A stretch of DNA of 64,000 nt from an uncultured Clostridia bacterium (GCA_944380885.1 CALWIZ010000008.1:18676-82675), one strand, 5' to 3'. Counted from the first letter of the stretch, positions 19,575-28,817 are shown. Program-made: numbers and translations. Notes: generated from the letters alone by a model not told the origin.

Positions 19575-21152
19575 TTGAATATTATTTTATTGCTTTGTCT
19601 TATAACGGCGGTGCTGTCCGCGCTTTTCGCGCTTGTAAGGCAATATCAGATGCTTCAGCAGAACTCCTATTTCCCCTCGCGCTACGCTGCGTGGGTGAAA
19701 GAAAGCTATTCGCTCCCGCTCTGCGCCGAATGTATAGCCTTCTGCGCCTCGTCTCTGCTTTTCGGACAGGAGCTTTACGCAGTGCAGCTTGTCTTCATTG
19801 CCGCGGTGCTTGCCGTAAGAATCGTATCAGCCGTAAGGACACAGAAAAAATCGGTTAAAAAGCTGGTATTTACCGGAAGAATAAAAAGACTTTTTGCGGC
19901 TGCCGTTATTCTGCTTGCAGTCTTCACTGCTGTTTACGCAGTTTTCCCAAAAACGCTTACAGGCGAGATATTCACAGTTATCACCTTTATGCTCTGCTTT
20001 GTCTCCCCTTTATTGACGCTTTTATGCCGAGCTATTACCACTCCGGTAGAAAAAGCGATTGCGTCGTGGTATGTCAATGACGCGAAACGGATTTTAAAGG
20101 AGCACAAAAATCTCACCGTTATAGGCGTTACGGGCAGTTACGGCAAAACCTCGGTAAAATTCATATTGCAGCGGCTTTTAAGCGAGAAATACAATGTTGT
20201 CGCCACCCCGCACAGCTTCAACACGCCTATGGGCGTAGTGCGTACGATAAGAGAAAGCCTCAAGCCGCAGACACAGATATTCATATGCGAAATGGGCGCT
20301 AAAAATATCGGTGACATAAAGGAAATATGCGATATTGTCCACCCGAAATACGGAATTATAACCTCGGTAGGGCCTCAGCACCTTGAGACCTTCGGCTCTG
20401 TTGATAATGTTTACAAAACCAAATTCGAGCTTGCCGACGAGGTGGTAAAAAACGGCGGAGAAGTTTTTGTCAACGGTGACAGCGCCGAGCTTATTAAGCG
20501 TACCGACCCCTCGCTTTACAGGGTGTACGGCACTGATAAAAGCTTTGAGTTTTACGCCTGCGATATTTCCTACTCAAAGAACGGCTCTGAATTTACGGCG
20601 GTTCTCGGAGGAAAACAAATACAGCTTTCATCAAAGCTTTTAGGACTTCACAGCATAATAAACATAACCGGAGCGGCGGCGCTCGCCTTTACCCTCGGAG
20701 TAGAGCCTGAAGATATAAAATTCGCCGCGGCAGCTTTAAAGCCTACCGAGCACAGGCTGGAGCTAAAGCCGTATATCAACGGCTCTACTCTTATTGATGA
20801 CGCCTACAACGCCAATCCCGAGGGCTGTATAGAGGCAGTACGGGTGCTGGCTTCGTTTGACGGTATGAAAAAGGTTATAGTAACGCCGGGTCTTATTGAG
20901 CTCGGCTCAAAGGAATACGAGTGCAATTTTGCGCTTGGTGCCGCGGCGGCGGAAAAATGTGATATAATTATTCTTGTCGGGAAAAACCGTTCAAAGCCGA
21001 TACGGGAGGGTGCGGAGTCAAAGGGATTCCCGCATGAAAACCTCTTTACGGCCTCAAGTTTTAAAGAAGCCATGCAGATTTACACCCCTATGGCGGACAG
21101 CGGCACGGTAGTGCTTTTTGAAAACGATTTGCCCGACAATTATCTTAACTGA
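19575..21152 (+). CDS. murF: MurF-like UDP-MurNAc-tripeptide:D-Ala-D-Ala ligase
   Basis: About 525 residues. The first 150 residues hold several hydrophobic helices, which classical MurF lacks; then follow a Mur-ligase central domain with the P-loop VTGSYGKTSVK, the ATP/Mg region ICEMGAKNIGDI, the EHRLELK motif and the C-terminal ADSGTVVLFEND. Typical of clostridial membrane-tethered MurF-type proteins. It would add D-Ala-D-Ala to the peptidoglycan precursor. The start is uncertain: a GTG at 19566 lies almost on the AAAGGA site, whereas TTG at 19575 has a correct 9-bp spacing, so TTG is preferred. Ddl, which makes the dipeptide, follows 74 bp later. Confidence 0.85.
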   Translation: MNIILLLCLITAVLSALFALVRQYQMLQQNSYFPSRYAAWVKESYSLPLCAECIAFCASSLLFGQELYAVQLVFIAAVLAVRIVSAVRTQKKSVKKLVFTGRIKRLFAAAVILLAVFTAVYAVFPKTLTGEIFTVITFMLCFVSPLLTLLCRAITTPVEKAIASWYVNDAKRILKEHKNLTVIGVTGSYGKTSVKFILQRLLSEKYNVVATPHSFNTPMGVVRTIRESLKPQTQIFICEMGAKNIGDIKEICDIVHPKYGIITSVGPQHLETFGSVDNVYKTKFELADEVVKNGGEVFVNGDSAELIKRTDPSLYRVYGTDKSFEFYACDISYSKNGSEFTAVLGGKQIQLSSKLLGLHSIINITGAAALAFTLGVEPEDIKFAAAALKPTEHRLELKPYINGSTLIDDAYNANPEGCIEAVRVLASFDGMKKVIVTPGLIELGSKEYECNFALGAAAAEKCDIIILVGKNRSKPIREGAESKGFPHENLFTASSFKEAMQIYTPMADSGTVVLFENDLPDNYLN

Positions 21153-21226
21153 ATAAAAATTACCTGCCCTGCCGCGCGGGCAATAAAAAAGAACAATAAC
21201 AGGCGCGGCGGAACGGAGATTATAAT

Positions 21227-22417
21227 ATGAAAACAAATATCGCTGTATTTTTCGGCTGCCGCTCGGTTGAGCACGAGGTTTCTATCATTTCGGCTGTTCA
21301 GGCAATGAACGCCGTAAACCGTGACAAATACGACATCACCCCTGTTTATGTAACAAAGGACGGGGAAATGTACACGGGAGAGCCGCTCCTTACGGTAGAA
21401 AATTTCAGAGACCTGCCGTTACTGCTCAAAAACTGCGAGCCGGTAATATTCGAGCGCAAAAACGGAGCGGTGCATATGGTATACCGAAACGGCGGACTTT
21501 TCTCGAAGAAGAAGGACGTGACGGTTGACCTCGCTTTTCCGGTCGTGCACGGCACCAACTGTGAGGACGGCACTATGGCGGGATATTTTGAGTTTCTCGG
21601 ACTTCCCTATATAGGCTGTGACATTATATCCGCCGCCGTCGGAATGGACAAAGCGGTTTTCAAGGATGTGCTCCGCTCTGCCGGACTTCCCGTGCTTGAC
21701 TGCGTAACCTTCCGTTCAAGAGATTACGCTGCGGACAAAAACACCGTCATTTCCGAAATAACCGAGAAAATCGGCTTTCCGCTTATAATAAAGCCGGTAA
21801 ATCTCGGCTCAAGCGTAGGTATAAGCAAGGTAAACGACAAAGAAGAGCTTGAGGCCGCAGTATCGCTTGCCGCGTCATTCGCCGACAGGATACTCGCCGA
21901 ACACGCCGTTACGGCGCTCCGTGAGATAAACTGCTCTGTAATAGGAGACGCTGACCGCTGTGAGGCAAGCGTATTGGAGGAGCCCTTTATGCACGACGAG
22001 ATTCTTTCCTACGCTGACAAATATATGTCCGGCTCAAAGGGCGGAGCGTCAAAGGGTATGGCATCTCTCGGCAGAAAAATACCGGCTGATTTAAGCCCGG
22101 AGAAGACAGAAGAAATAAGGAGTCTTGCCTGCGATATATTTAAAGCAATTGGAGCAAGCGGCGTTGTGAGAATAGATTTTCTGCTTGATACCGAAAACGG
22201 AAAGGTATACGCCAATGAGATAAACACCATTCCCGGCTCGCTTTCCTTCTATCTTTGGGAGCCGGCGGGGCTCAAATACACAGATATGATAGACCGTCTT
22301 GTGGAAATAGCTTTCAAACGCCAACGCAGCCGTGAAAACCTTACCTATACCATTGATACGAATATTCTTTCGGGCGTATCATTCGGAAAAGCGGGCACAA
22401 AAGGAGCGAAGTTCTGA
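21227..22417 (+). CDS. ddl: D-alanine--D-alanine ligase
   Basis: A 396-residue ATP-grasp enzyme joining two D-Ala residues for peptidoglycan. Motifs: GCRSVEHEVSIISAVQ (N-terminal binding), VVHGTNCEDGTMAGYFE, KPVNLGSSVGISK (ATP grasp), and RIDFLLD...NEINTIPGS (Mg2+ site and the D-Ala2 pocket). It is somewhat longer than usual at the C-terminus. Preceded by CGGAGATTATA; its TGA overlaps the start of the next gene by one base (TGATG). Confidence 0.95.
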   Translation: MKTNIAVFFGCRSVEHEVSIISAVQAMNAVNRDKYDITPVYVTKDGEMYTGEPLLTVENFRDLPLLLKNCEPVIFERKNGAVHMVYRNGGLFSKKKDVTVDLAFPVVHGTNCEDGTMAGYFEFLGLPYIGCDIISAAVGMDKAVFKDVLRSAGLPVLDCVTFRSRDYAADKNTVISEITEKIGFPLIIKPVNLGSSVGISKVNDKEELEAAVSLAASFADRILAEHAVTALREINCSVIGDADRCEASVLEEPFMHDEILSYADKYMSGSKGGASKGMASLGRKIPADLSPEKTEEIRSLACDIFKAIGASGVVRIDFLLDTENGKVYANEINTIPGSLSFYLWEPAGLKYTDMIDRLVEIAFKRQRSRENLTYTIDTNILSGVSFGKAGTKGAKF

Positions 22418-23601
22418 TGACAAGTCTTTTAATAAGGCTTTTTGTAAAAAACAGTGACGATATAAATGACAGTTCCGTGAGAAGCCGATACGGGACGCTC
22501 GGCGGTACTGTCGGTATAATCTGCAACCTTTTTCTTTGTATATTTAAACTGACGGTCGGATTTCTGACCGCCAGTATTTCCATTGTGGCGGACGGTCTTA
22601 ACAACCTGTCTGATATGGGCTCGTCGGTCATAACAATGATAGGCTTTAAAATGGCGGGAAAGCCGGCTGACAGCGACCACCCGTTCGGTCACGGAAGAAT
22701 GGAGTATATGTCGGCTTTTATAGTAGCGATGCTTATTCTGCTTGTGGGCGGCGAACTTTTCAAATCATCGGTTTCGGCGCTTGTAAACGGCGACGAAATT
22801 CCGGAATATTCCGCCGCGGCGCTTATTATTCTTGCTGTTTCAATACTTGTAAAGCTGTGGATGTGTCTTTTTAACCGCAAGCTCGGCAAAAAGATTAACT
22901 CTGAAGCGCTTCTCGCAACTTCGCAGGATTCGCTTAACGATATGATCACCACCACTGTCATACTCGTTTCGGTAGGTGTTTCCATGCTCGTTTCCCTGCC
23001 CTTTAACCTTGATGCGGTAATGGGTATACTTGTTGCGATTTTTATTATTTATTCAGGGCTTTCTTCCGCAAAGGAAACGCTTGACAGTATTTTAGGCGCT
23101 CCGCCGGACAAGCAGCTTATAAAAGACATTGAAAACACAATAATGTCCTTTAAGGAATTTGTCGGAATACACGACCTTATAGTGCATAATTACGGACCGG
23201 GAAAGCAGTTCGCTTCGGTTCACGTAGAGGTGCCGCAGGACAGCGACATAGTAAAATGCCACGAACAGATAGATTTATGCGAAAAGCTGATACAGGAAAA
23301 GCTCAACATTTCGCTTGTTATACATATGGACCCTATCGACTGCAACAACGAATCGGTAGCGGCGGTACGGCAGAGTATAACCGATGCCGTAAAAAGCATT
23401 GACAGCGCGATGTCGCTGCATGATTTCCGTATGACTCCGGCAGGTAAACAGCGTACAAATCTTATTTTTGACGTTGTGGTACCCTCGTCGGTTACTTTAA
23501 GCCACGAAGAAATTAACCGTATTATAGCGGAACAGGCAAGGCGTATAAACCCTACCTACTGCTGTGTTATAACCTTTGACAATGATTTTACCGGCAAATG
23601 A
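22417..23601 (+). CDS. Cation diffusion facilitator family transporter
   Basis: A 394-residue membrane protein with about six helices (residues 25-230) and a C-terminal cytoplasmic domain that is longer than average. The metal site residues are visible as ADGLNNLSDMGSS (helix 2) and ATSQDSLNDMITT (helix 5), plus HPFGHGRMEY between helices; this DxxxD/NxxxD pattern is typical of Mn2+/Zn2+/Fe2+ exporters of the CDF family. Metal specificity cannot be fixed from motifs. Translationally coupled to ddl and followed by feoA. Confidence 0.92.
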   Translation: MTSLLIRLFVKNSDDINDSSVRSRYGTLGGTVGIICNLFLCIFKLTVGFLTASISIVADGLNNLSDMGSSVITMIGFKMAGKPADSDHPFGHGRMEYMSAFIVAMLILLVGGELFKSSVSALVNGDEIPEYSAAALIILAVSILVKLWMCLFNRKLGKKINSEALLATSQDSLNDMITTTVILVSVGVSMLVSLPFNLDAVMGILVAIFIIYSGLSSAKETLDSILGAPPDKQLIKDIENTIMSFKEFVGIHDLIVHNYGPGKQFASVHVEVPQDSDIVKCHEQIDLCEKLIQEKLNISLVIHMDPIDCNNESVAAVRQSITDAVKSIDSAMSLHDFRMTPAGKQRTNLIFDVVVPSSVTLSHEEINRIIAEQARRINPTYCCVITFDNDFTGK

Positions 23602-23628
23602 TTTTTCCTTTATGGGAGGTTCACACAT

Positions 23629-23865
23629 ATGACACTTAATGATCTTGCAATCGGCAAAAAGGCGGTAATAACCGCGGTAAACGGCGAGGGCGCGCTGCGT
23701 CTTCGTCTGCTTGATATGGGGCTTATACCGGGAACAACGGTTAAAGTAATTAAAATCGCTCCTCTCGGCGACCCAATCGAAATAACATTACGCGGATATG
23801 AGCTTACTATCCGCCGTGAACACGCAAAAGAAATAATAATCAAAGAGGAGGACGAAAAAGTATGA
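23629..23865 (+). CDS. feoA: Ferrous iron transport protein FeoA
   Basis: A 78-residue SH3-like cytoplasmic protein (MTLNDLAIGKKAVI, RLLDMGLIPGTTVKV, GDPIEITLRGYELTIRREHA) that assists FeoB. A GGGAGG ribosome site precedes ATG. Its stop codon overlaps the feoB start by 4 bp. Confidence 0.95.
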   Translation: MTLNDLAIGKKAVITAVNGEGALRLRLLDMGLIPGTTVKVIKIAPLGDPIEITLRGYELTIRREHAKEIIIKEEDEKV

Positions 23866-25865
23866 TTTTTGCGCTTGTTGGTAATCAGAACTGCGGCAAA
23901 ACCACACTTTTTAATGCCCTTACCGGAGCTAACCAGCACGTAGGAAACTTTCCGGGAGTGACGGTTGACAGCAAAATGGGTGAAATATCATCAGCTAAAG
24001 GCTGTTCGGTTGTAGACCTGCCGGGAATATATTCAATACGTCCCTATTCAACAGAAGAAATCGTCACACGCGACTTTGTTCTTAATGAAAAGCCGGACGG
24101 CATTATCAACATAGTTGACGCTACAAACATAGAAAGAAACCTATATCTTACGCTCCAGCTTTTAGAGCTCGGCATACCTATGGTGCTGGCGCTCAATATG
24201 ATGGATGAAGTGCGGGCAAACGGCGGAACCGTGGATATTAAAATGATGTCGGAGCTTTTAGGGATACCGGTTATACCCATAAGCGCAGCCAAAAACGACG
24301 GTATCAGTGAGCTTGTAAACACCGCCGTATCGACCGCCAAAAAGAAAATAAAGCCAAAGGTGCAGGATTTCTGCCTGCCCGGTCCGGTTCACCGCTGCAT
24401 ACACGCGGTGTCGCACCTTATAGAGGACCACGCACAGCAGTGCGGAATTTCTCCGCGCTTTGCAGCCACAAAGCTGATAGAAGGGGATATGTCCTTCGCC
24501 GAAAAGTTAGAGCTTGACAAAAACGAGCTTGAGACAATAGAGCACAGCGTTAAGGAAATGGAAACCGAAAGAGGGCTTGACGCCAACGCGGCGCTTGCGG
24601 ATATGCGCTATTCCTTTATAGAGGGAGTATGCGAAAAGGCGGTTGTAAAATGCAGGGAGAGCAAAGAGCATCTGCGGAGCGTTAAAATTGACAATGTGCT
24701 GACAAACAAATATCTCGCGCTCCCGCTTTTCCTTGTCATAATGCTGCTTATTTTCTGGCTTACTTTCGGCGTTATAGGCAGCTTTCTGTCTGATCTGCTC
24801 TCCGCAGGTATAGATTCTTTAACAGCCGTAACCGACAAAGCGCTTACGGCTTACGGGATAAATCCGGTAGTTCACAGCCTCATAACCGACGGTATTTTCA
24901 CCGGTATAGGCAGCGTGCTTTCCTTCCTGCCGCTTATTGTAGTGCTTTTCTTTTTTCTTTCAATCCTTGAGGATACAGGATATATGGCGCGCGTCGCCTT
25001 TGTTATGGATAAGCTGCTTAGAAAAATCGGACTTTCGGGGCGCAGCTTCGTCCCGATGATAATAGGCTTCGGCTGCTCTGTGCCGGCGGTAATGTCGGCA
25101 AGGACGCTTTCTTCGGAACGCGACCGCAAAATGACCATAATGCTCGTGCCGTTTATGTCCTGCTCGGCTAAAATACCGATTTACGCTGTTTTCAGCGCCG
25201 CGTTTTTCCCGGATTACGCAGCGCTTGTTATGTCCGCGCTTTACATATCGGGTCTTTTAGTGGGAATAATAACCGCGCTGATACTCAATAAAACCACATT
25301 TAAGGGAAATCCGGTTCCGTTTGTTATGGAGCTTCCGAACTACCGTTTACCCTCCGCAAAAAGCGTTCTTCTGCTTATGTGGGACAAGGCAAAAGACTTC
25401 TTGCAGAAAGCATTTACCGTAATTCTTATAGCTACGGTAATAATCTGGTTCTTAGGCGCGTTTGACTCAAAACTCAACTATGTCACTGATTCTTCGCAAA
25501 GCCTGCTCGCGTCGGTAGGAAAGCTGATTTCTCCTATATTCGCTCCGCTCGGCTTTAATGACTGGCGCATAAGCACCTCCCTGCTTGCCGGTCTTTCGGC
25601 TAAAGAGGCTGTGGTCAGCACGATGAGCGTGCTTACGGGAACGGGACTTGAAAACTTAGGCGGAGCGCTTTCTTCAATGTTCACGCCTCTTTCCGCCGTC
25701 AGCTTTCTTGTGTTCACACTGCTTTACACCCCCTGCGTCGCCGCTATCGCCACATTCAGGGCTGAACTCGGCTCACGGCTGCAGACTGCCGGGATAGTTG
25801 TTTTTCAGTGCGTTATAGCATGGATCTGCGCCTTTGCGGTTCACAGCATAGGTCTTCTCTTTTAG
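23862..25865 (+). CDS. feoB: Ferrous iron transporter FeoB
   Basis: A 667-residue Fe2+ transporter of the membrane. The N-terminal G-domain has G1 GNQNCGKTT (residues 7-15), G3 DLPGIYS and G4 NMMD; a helical spacer follows, then the eight-helix membrane part with two Gate motifs (VLSFLPLIVVLFFFLSILEDTGYMARVAF region and the later AGLSAKEAVVSTM). Full length for the family. Overlaps feoA (ATGA) and is followed 8 bp later by a small FeoB-associated protein. Confidence 0.96.
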   Translation: MIFALVGNQNCGKTTLFNALTGANQHVGNFPGVTVDSKMGEISSAKGCSVVDLPGIYSIRPYSTEEIVTRDFVLNEKPDGIINIVDATNIERNLYLTLQLLELGIPMVLALNMMDEVRANGGTVDIKMMSELLGIPVIPISAAKNDGISELVNTAVSTAKKKIKPKVQDFCLPGPVHRCIHAVSHLIEDHAQQCGISPRFAATKLIEGDMSFAEKLELDKNELETIEHSVKEMETERGLDANAALADMRYSFIEGVCEKAVVKCRESKEHLRSVKIDNVLTNKYLALPLFLVIMLLIFWLTFGVIGSFLSDLLSAGIDSLTAVTDKALTAYGINPVVHSLITDGIFTGIGSVLSFLPLIVVLFFFLSILEDTGYMARVAFVMDKLLRKIGLSGRSFVPMIIGFGCSVPAVMSARTLSSERDRKMTIMLVPFMSCSAKIPIYAVFSAAFFPDYAALVMSALYISGLLVGIITALILNKTTFKGNPVPFVMELPNYRLPSAKSVLLLMWDKAKDFLQKAFTVILIATVIIWFLGAFDSKLNYVTDSSQSLLASVGKLISPIFAPLGFNDWRISTSLLAGLSAKEAVVSTMSVLTGTGLENLGGALSSMFTPLSAVSFLVFTLLYTPCVAAIATFRAELGSRLQTAGIVVFQCVIAWICAFAVHSIGLLF

Positions 25866-25873
25866 GTGACGTT

Positions 25874-26047
25874 ATGGGACTTTACGATTATATCCTGCTT
25901 ATTATAATAGCTGCCTGTCTTGCCGCCGCAGTGATATTCATTATAAGGCGGAAAAAGGCGGGAAAGAATTTCTGCTGCGGCAGCTGTGAAAGCTGCGGCT
26001 TACACGGCTGCAAAAAACAGACTGAGGAGAAAACAAATGAAAAATAA
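25874..26047 (+). CDS. FeoB-associated Cys-rich membrane protein
   Basis: A 57-residue protein: one membrane helix (about residues 6-24), a basic RRKK anchor and a Cys-rich tail with CCGSCESCGLHGC. This is the typical FeoB-associated Cys-rich (FeoC-position) protein of Clostridia, which may handle Fe2+ or redox at the transporter. The start is the ATG at 25874, 8 bp after the feoB stop; an upstream frame inside feoB is rejected. It overlaps the next gene by 11 bp. Confidence 0.85.
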   Translation: MGLYDYILLIIIAACLAAAVIFIIRRKKAGKNFCCGSCESCGLHGCKKQTEEKTNEK

Positions 26048-27689
26048 ACCTTTGAAAATATTTTTAAGATGGCTTTTGTGCGCCGTAATAATTTTCATAG
26101 CCTTTTGGTTCGTACTGCCTCCGCTCAACCTGCGCAGCAGCACTTTATGGGGCTTTCTTGTCTTCTGCATCGCGGTATGCGCTGTCATAAACTCTTTGCC
26201 GCGATTATCCGGAGCTTTAAGAGATTTTTCCGGTATAAAGCGTATTCCCTATGCTTCAGATTACAAAGGCGCGCTTAAAAAAACCGGAAAGCCGTTTAAA
26301 ATCGCGCTTATCGCCGTGCTTTGCATTGTTGTACTCAATATAGCGGCGTGGCTGTCCGGCGCGGAAATATTCAACGCATCACGCTATGTAAACCTTATAA
26401 CACCCGAAGACGGTGATTTTACCGCCGATGTTACGGAAATAAACCGCAGTCAGATACCGGTGGTTGACCGCGACACCGCGTCAAGGCTCGGACAGAGAAA
26501 GCTCGGCGAAATGTCCGACCTTGTATCGCAGTTTGTCATTGAAGAGGACTACACACAGATAAACTACAAAGGCAAGCCGGTCAGGGTCACTCCCCTTACC
26601 TACGGTGATATTATCAAATGGTTTAACAATCAGTCCGAGGGTATTCCGGCATATATATCGGTTGATATGACAACTCAGGAAACCACTCTTGTACGCCTTG
26701 AGGACGGCATTAAATACTCAAGGGGAGAATTTTTCCTCCGCAACCTTGACCGCTACCTGCGCTTTAAATACCCGACAAAGATTTTTGACAATATCAGCTT
26801 TGAAATAGATGAAGAGGGCACGCCCTACTGGGTTGCCTCCTGCGTGGGCTTTAAAATCGGCATATGGAGCGGACGCGACATAGACGGAGCCGTTCTGCTC
26901 AACGCCGTAACAGGCGAAAGCGAGTATTATGAGCTTGACGATATACCGAGCTGGGTAGACCAGGTTTACAGCTCTGAAATGATAATGGAGCAGCTTACCT
27001 ACAACGGAAAGTACCGTTCGGGATTTTTCAATTCCATATTCGGTCAGCAGGGAGTGCTTCAGCCGACCGACGGATATAATTACCTTGCCATAAACGATGA
27101 CGTTTATCTTTACACCGGAATGACATCTGTCACAAGCGACGAGTCAAATGTAGGCTTTGTTCTCACAAATCTCCGCACAAAGGAAACAAAGTTTTACTCC
27201 ATTCCGGGAGCCGAAGAATACTCGGCTATGAGCTCGGCGGAGGGTCAGGTGCAGCACCTTAAATACACGGCTACTTTTCCGCTGCTGCTCAACATTTCCG
27301 ACCGCCCGACATATTTTATGTCGCTTAAAGACGCGGCGGGGCTTGTAAAGATGTACGCTTTTGTTGACGTGAGCCAGTATCAGATAGTAGGCACAGGCGA
27401 AACGGTGGACGCCGCCAGAGCCGATTATATTGCTAAGCTCAAGGATGAAGACCTCGAAGTTGAGGACACAGAGGAAAAGACCGTTTCGGGTGTTATAGAA
27501 CGCATAGCATCTGCAGTTGTAGACGGAAATACCAACTATTATATAACCCTTGAAAACAGCGATACCGTTTATATAGTTCCCGTAACGCTGTCTGACAAAC
27601 TTCCGCTTGCACAACCGGGCAACAGTATTGAGATGAGCATTTCCGAAACTGCGGAAGGTATCACCGTTTCAAAAGCAGAGCTGAAATAA
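26037..27689 (+). CDS. Conserved membrane protein of unknown function
   Basis: A 550-residue protein. Three hydrophobic helices occur in the first 115 residues (about 9-27, 36-58, 88-108), followed by a large soluble domain (120-550) presumably outside the membrane. That domain has repeated features of beta-rich folds (VNLITPEDGDFTADVTEINR, PVVDRDTASRLGQRKLGEM, then KYPTKIFDNISFEIDEEG). I do not recognise the family. The start at 26037 follows GAGGAGAAAAC and lies within the end of the FeoB-associated gene, so it is translated with the iron operon. Position suggests membrane or metal stress function, but that is only inference. Confidence 0.7.
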   Translation: MKNKPLKIFLRWLLCAVIIFIAFWFVLPPLNLRSSTLWGFLVFCIAVCAVINSLPRLSGALRDFSGIKRIPYASDYKGALKKTGKPFKIALIAVLCIVVLNIAAWLSGAEIFNASRYVNLITPEDGDFTADVTEINRSQIPVVDRDTASRLGQRKLGEMSDLVSQFVIEEDYTQINYKGKPVRVTPLTYGDIIKWFNNQSEGIPAYISVDMTTQETTLVRLEDGIKYSRGEFFLRNLDRYLRFKYPTKIFDNISFEIDEEGTPYWVASCVGFKIGIWSGRDIDGAVLLNAVTGESEYYELDDIPSWVDQVYSSEMIMEQLTYNGKYRSGFFNSIFGQQGVLQPTDGYNYLAINDDVYLYTGMTSVTSDESNVGFVLTNLRTKETKFYSIPGAEEYSAMSSAEGQVQHLKYTATFPLLLNISDRPTYFMSLKDAAGLVKMYAFVDVSQYQIVGTGETVDAARADYIAKLKDEDLEVEDTEEKTVSGVIERIASAVVDGNTNYYITLENSDTVYIVPVTLSDKLPLAQPGNSIEMSISETAEGITVSKAELK

Positions 27690-27770
27690 ACTCACAGCCC
27701 CGGTTTTTTGAATAGCGGGCTGTTAAACTGTGGGTAAAGTCTGATATAACGGCAATAAAAATACTGTTTA

Positions 27771-28115
27771 TCAAAATTTCTGAGTGACGGCTTTCATAAC
27801 CGTCACTTTTTTATTTTTCTTCCGGCACTCCTCAATTACATACTTTGTCCCGCGAGACTGCCCGTCCCAGAACGCCAGCACCTCGTCAGCGTAATCAATA
27901 ATTTGCAGATTACGTTTAAGCGGCGCTCCGCGGCCGTATTTATCATATTCAGGCAAAAACTCGGTGAGCTTTAGTCTGTTTGCCAGTGCATATTCCCTTG
28001 CACAGGTGTCAATCCCCCTTGCGCCGCCGGATACTATTTCCGTAACATCTCGGGGCAGATATTTTTCCAAGTTGTTTACTTTAAGTCCTCTTGAACCGAT
28101 TACTGCTATTTTCAT
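27771..28115 (-). CDS. SLOG-superfamily protein (DUF2493-like)
   Basis: A 114-residue Rossmann-like protein. It has the motif GSRGLKV near the N-terminus, SGGARGIDTCAREYA, a charged middle and KKNKKVTVMKAV at the end, the pattern of SLOG/DprA-LOG-like nucleotide-binding proteins. Such small SLOG proteins are thought to bind nucleotide-derived ligands, often in phage or conflict settings. It is divergent from an XRE regulator with a shared operator region. AAGGAGGTAAATT precedes the ATG. Confidence 0.75.
   Translation of the reverse strand: MKIAVIGSRGLKVNNLEKYLPRDVTEIVSGGARGIDTCAREYALANRLKLTEFLPEYDKYGRGAPLKRNLQIIDYADEVLAFWDGQSRGTKYVIEECRKKNKKVTVMKAVTQKF
27783..27815 (+). terminator. Terminator of the feo operon, inside the SLOG gene end
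   Basis: AGTGACGG pairs with CCGTCACT around a short loop and is followed by TTTTTTATTTTT on the plus strand. It overlaps the last codons of the minus-strand SLOG gene, whose sequence encodes the palindrome. Confidence 0.75.
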
Positions 28116-28130
28116 AATTTACCTCCTTAT

Positions 28131-28199
28131 GTCCTATGAGTAGGACATACTTTTATAATACTTAGTATACACTAAAAATGTCCTAAATCAAGACATAAA
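28131..28199. promoter_or_regulatory. Divergent promoters and candidate XRE operators
   Basis: Minus-strand promoter: TTGATT (28186-28191), 16-bp spacer, TATACT (28164-28169). Plus strand: TATAAT at 28154-28159. A palindrome GTCCTATGAGTAGGAC lies at 28131-28146, with further copies of the half site (TGTCCTA at 28179-28185, and AGGACATA overlapping the palindrome). These probably bind the XRE protein encoded next to them. Confidence 0.6.
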
Positions 28200-28209
28200 G
28201 GTGTTTATT

Positions 28210-28452
28210 ATGAAAAGAATACTCGATTCTGAAAAATCAAATATTATTGGTTCCCGTATTAAAGAAGCGCGAATAAAAGCCGGTTTAAGTCAGAAACAGT
28301 TATCAGAAAGGCTGGAATTACTTGCCGTTTATACCTGCAGAGGTTCTGTTTCACGTATTGAAAACGGTCAGCGAGCTATTACCGATATAGAAATTGACGC
28401 AATATCAAAAGTATTAAATGTATCGCTTGATTACCTTTTCGGAAGAGAATAG
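28210..28452 (+). CDS. XRE-family transcriptional regulator
   Basis: An 80-residue protein that is little more than a helix-turn-helix domain: IIGSRIKEARIKAGLSQKQLS, recognition helix around SVSRIENGQRAI and LNVSLDYLFGRE at the end. The ATG at 28210 has AAAGG 9 bp upstream; the GTG at 28201 is less well placed. Probably represses its own and the divergent SLOG promoter. Confidence 0.85.
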   Translation: MKRILDSEKSNIIGSRIKEARIKAGLSQKQLSERLELLAVYTCRGSVSRIENGQRAITDIEIDAISKVLNVSLDYLFGRE

Positions 28453-28505
28453 GCATTTTATAGTAAGTTGGTCTAAAATTAAGCTGCTGTGTTAGGAGCG
28501 ATTAT

Positions 28506-28748
28506 ATGGATATAGGAAATGCAGTTAAAGAGCGTATACTGGAATTATGCGCCGAACGGAATATCACAATAAACAAGCTCAGTACTATCAGCGGAGTTAC
28601 ACAATCAACCGTAAATAATATAATCAGCGGCAGGAATAACAGCACAACCATAGCGACAATAAAAAAATTATGCGACGGATTGGAAATATCCATTACAGAG
28701 TTTTTCACATCAAAGGTATTTGAAAATTTGGAACAGGAAGTCAAATAA
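28506..28748 (+). CDS. Small XRE-family regulator
   Basis: An 80-residue protein with the helix-turn-helix in TINKLSTISGVTQSTVNNIISG and the typical C-terminal LCDGLEISITEFF. RBS TTAGGAG precedes the ATG. It is a separate gene from the preceding regulator (53-bp gap) and may be co-transcribed with it. Both resemble prophage or accessory regulators. Confidence 0.85.
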   Translation: MDIGNAVKERILELCAERNITINKLSTISGVTQSTVNNIISGRNNSTTIATIKKLCDGLEISITEFFTSKVFENLEQEVK

Positions 28749-28773
28749 AAGCCATTTTTTACGTAACGCTCAA

Positions 28774-28808
28774 AGCCCCGACTTTCAGAAAAAGTCGGGG
28801 CTGATTTT
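28774..28808. terminator. Bidirectional terminator between XRE genes and recG
   Basis: Stem AGCCCCGACTTT with AAAGTCGGGGCT, followed by TGATTTTAT on plus and TTTGAGCG on minus. It ends the regulator transcript and may also end the recG operon. Confidence 0.85.
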
Positions 28809-28817
28809 ATATTATAA

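Noticed and set aside
25808..26047. Longer start of the FeoB-associated protein inside feoB
   Set aside because: The upstream frame has no ribosome site; the ATG at 25874 follows the feoB stop by 8 bp.
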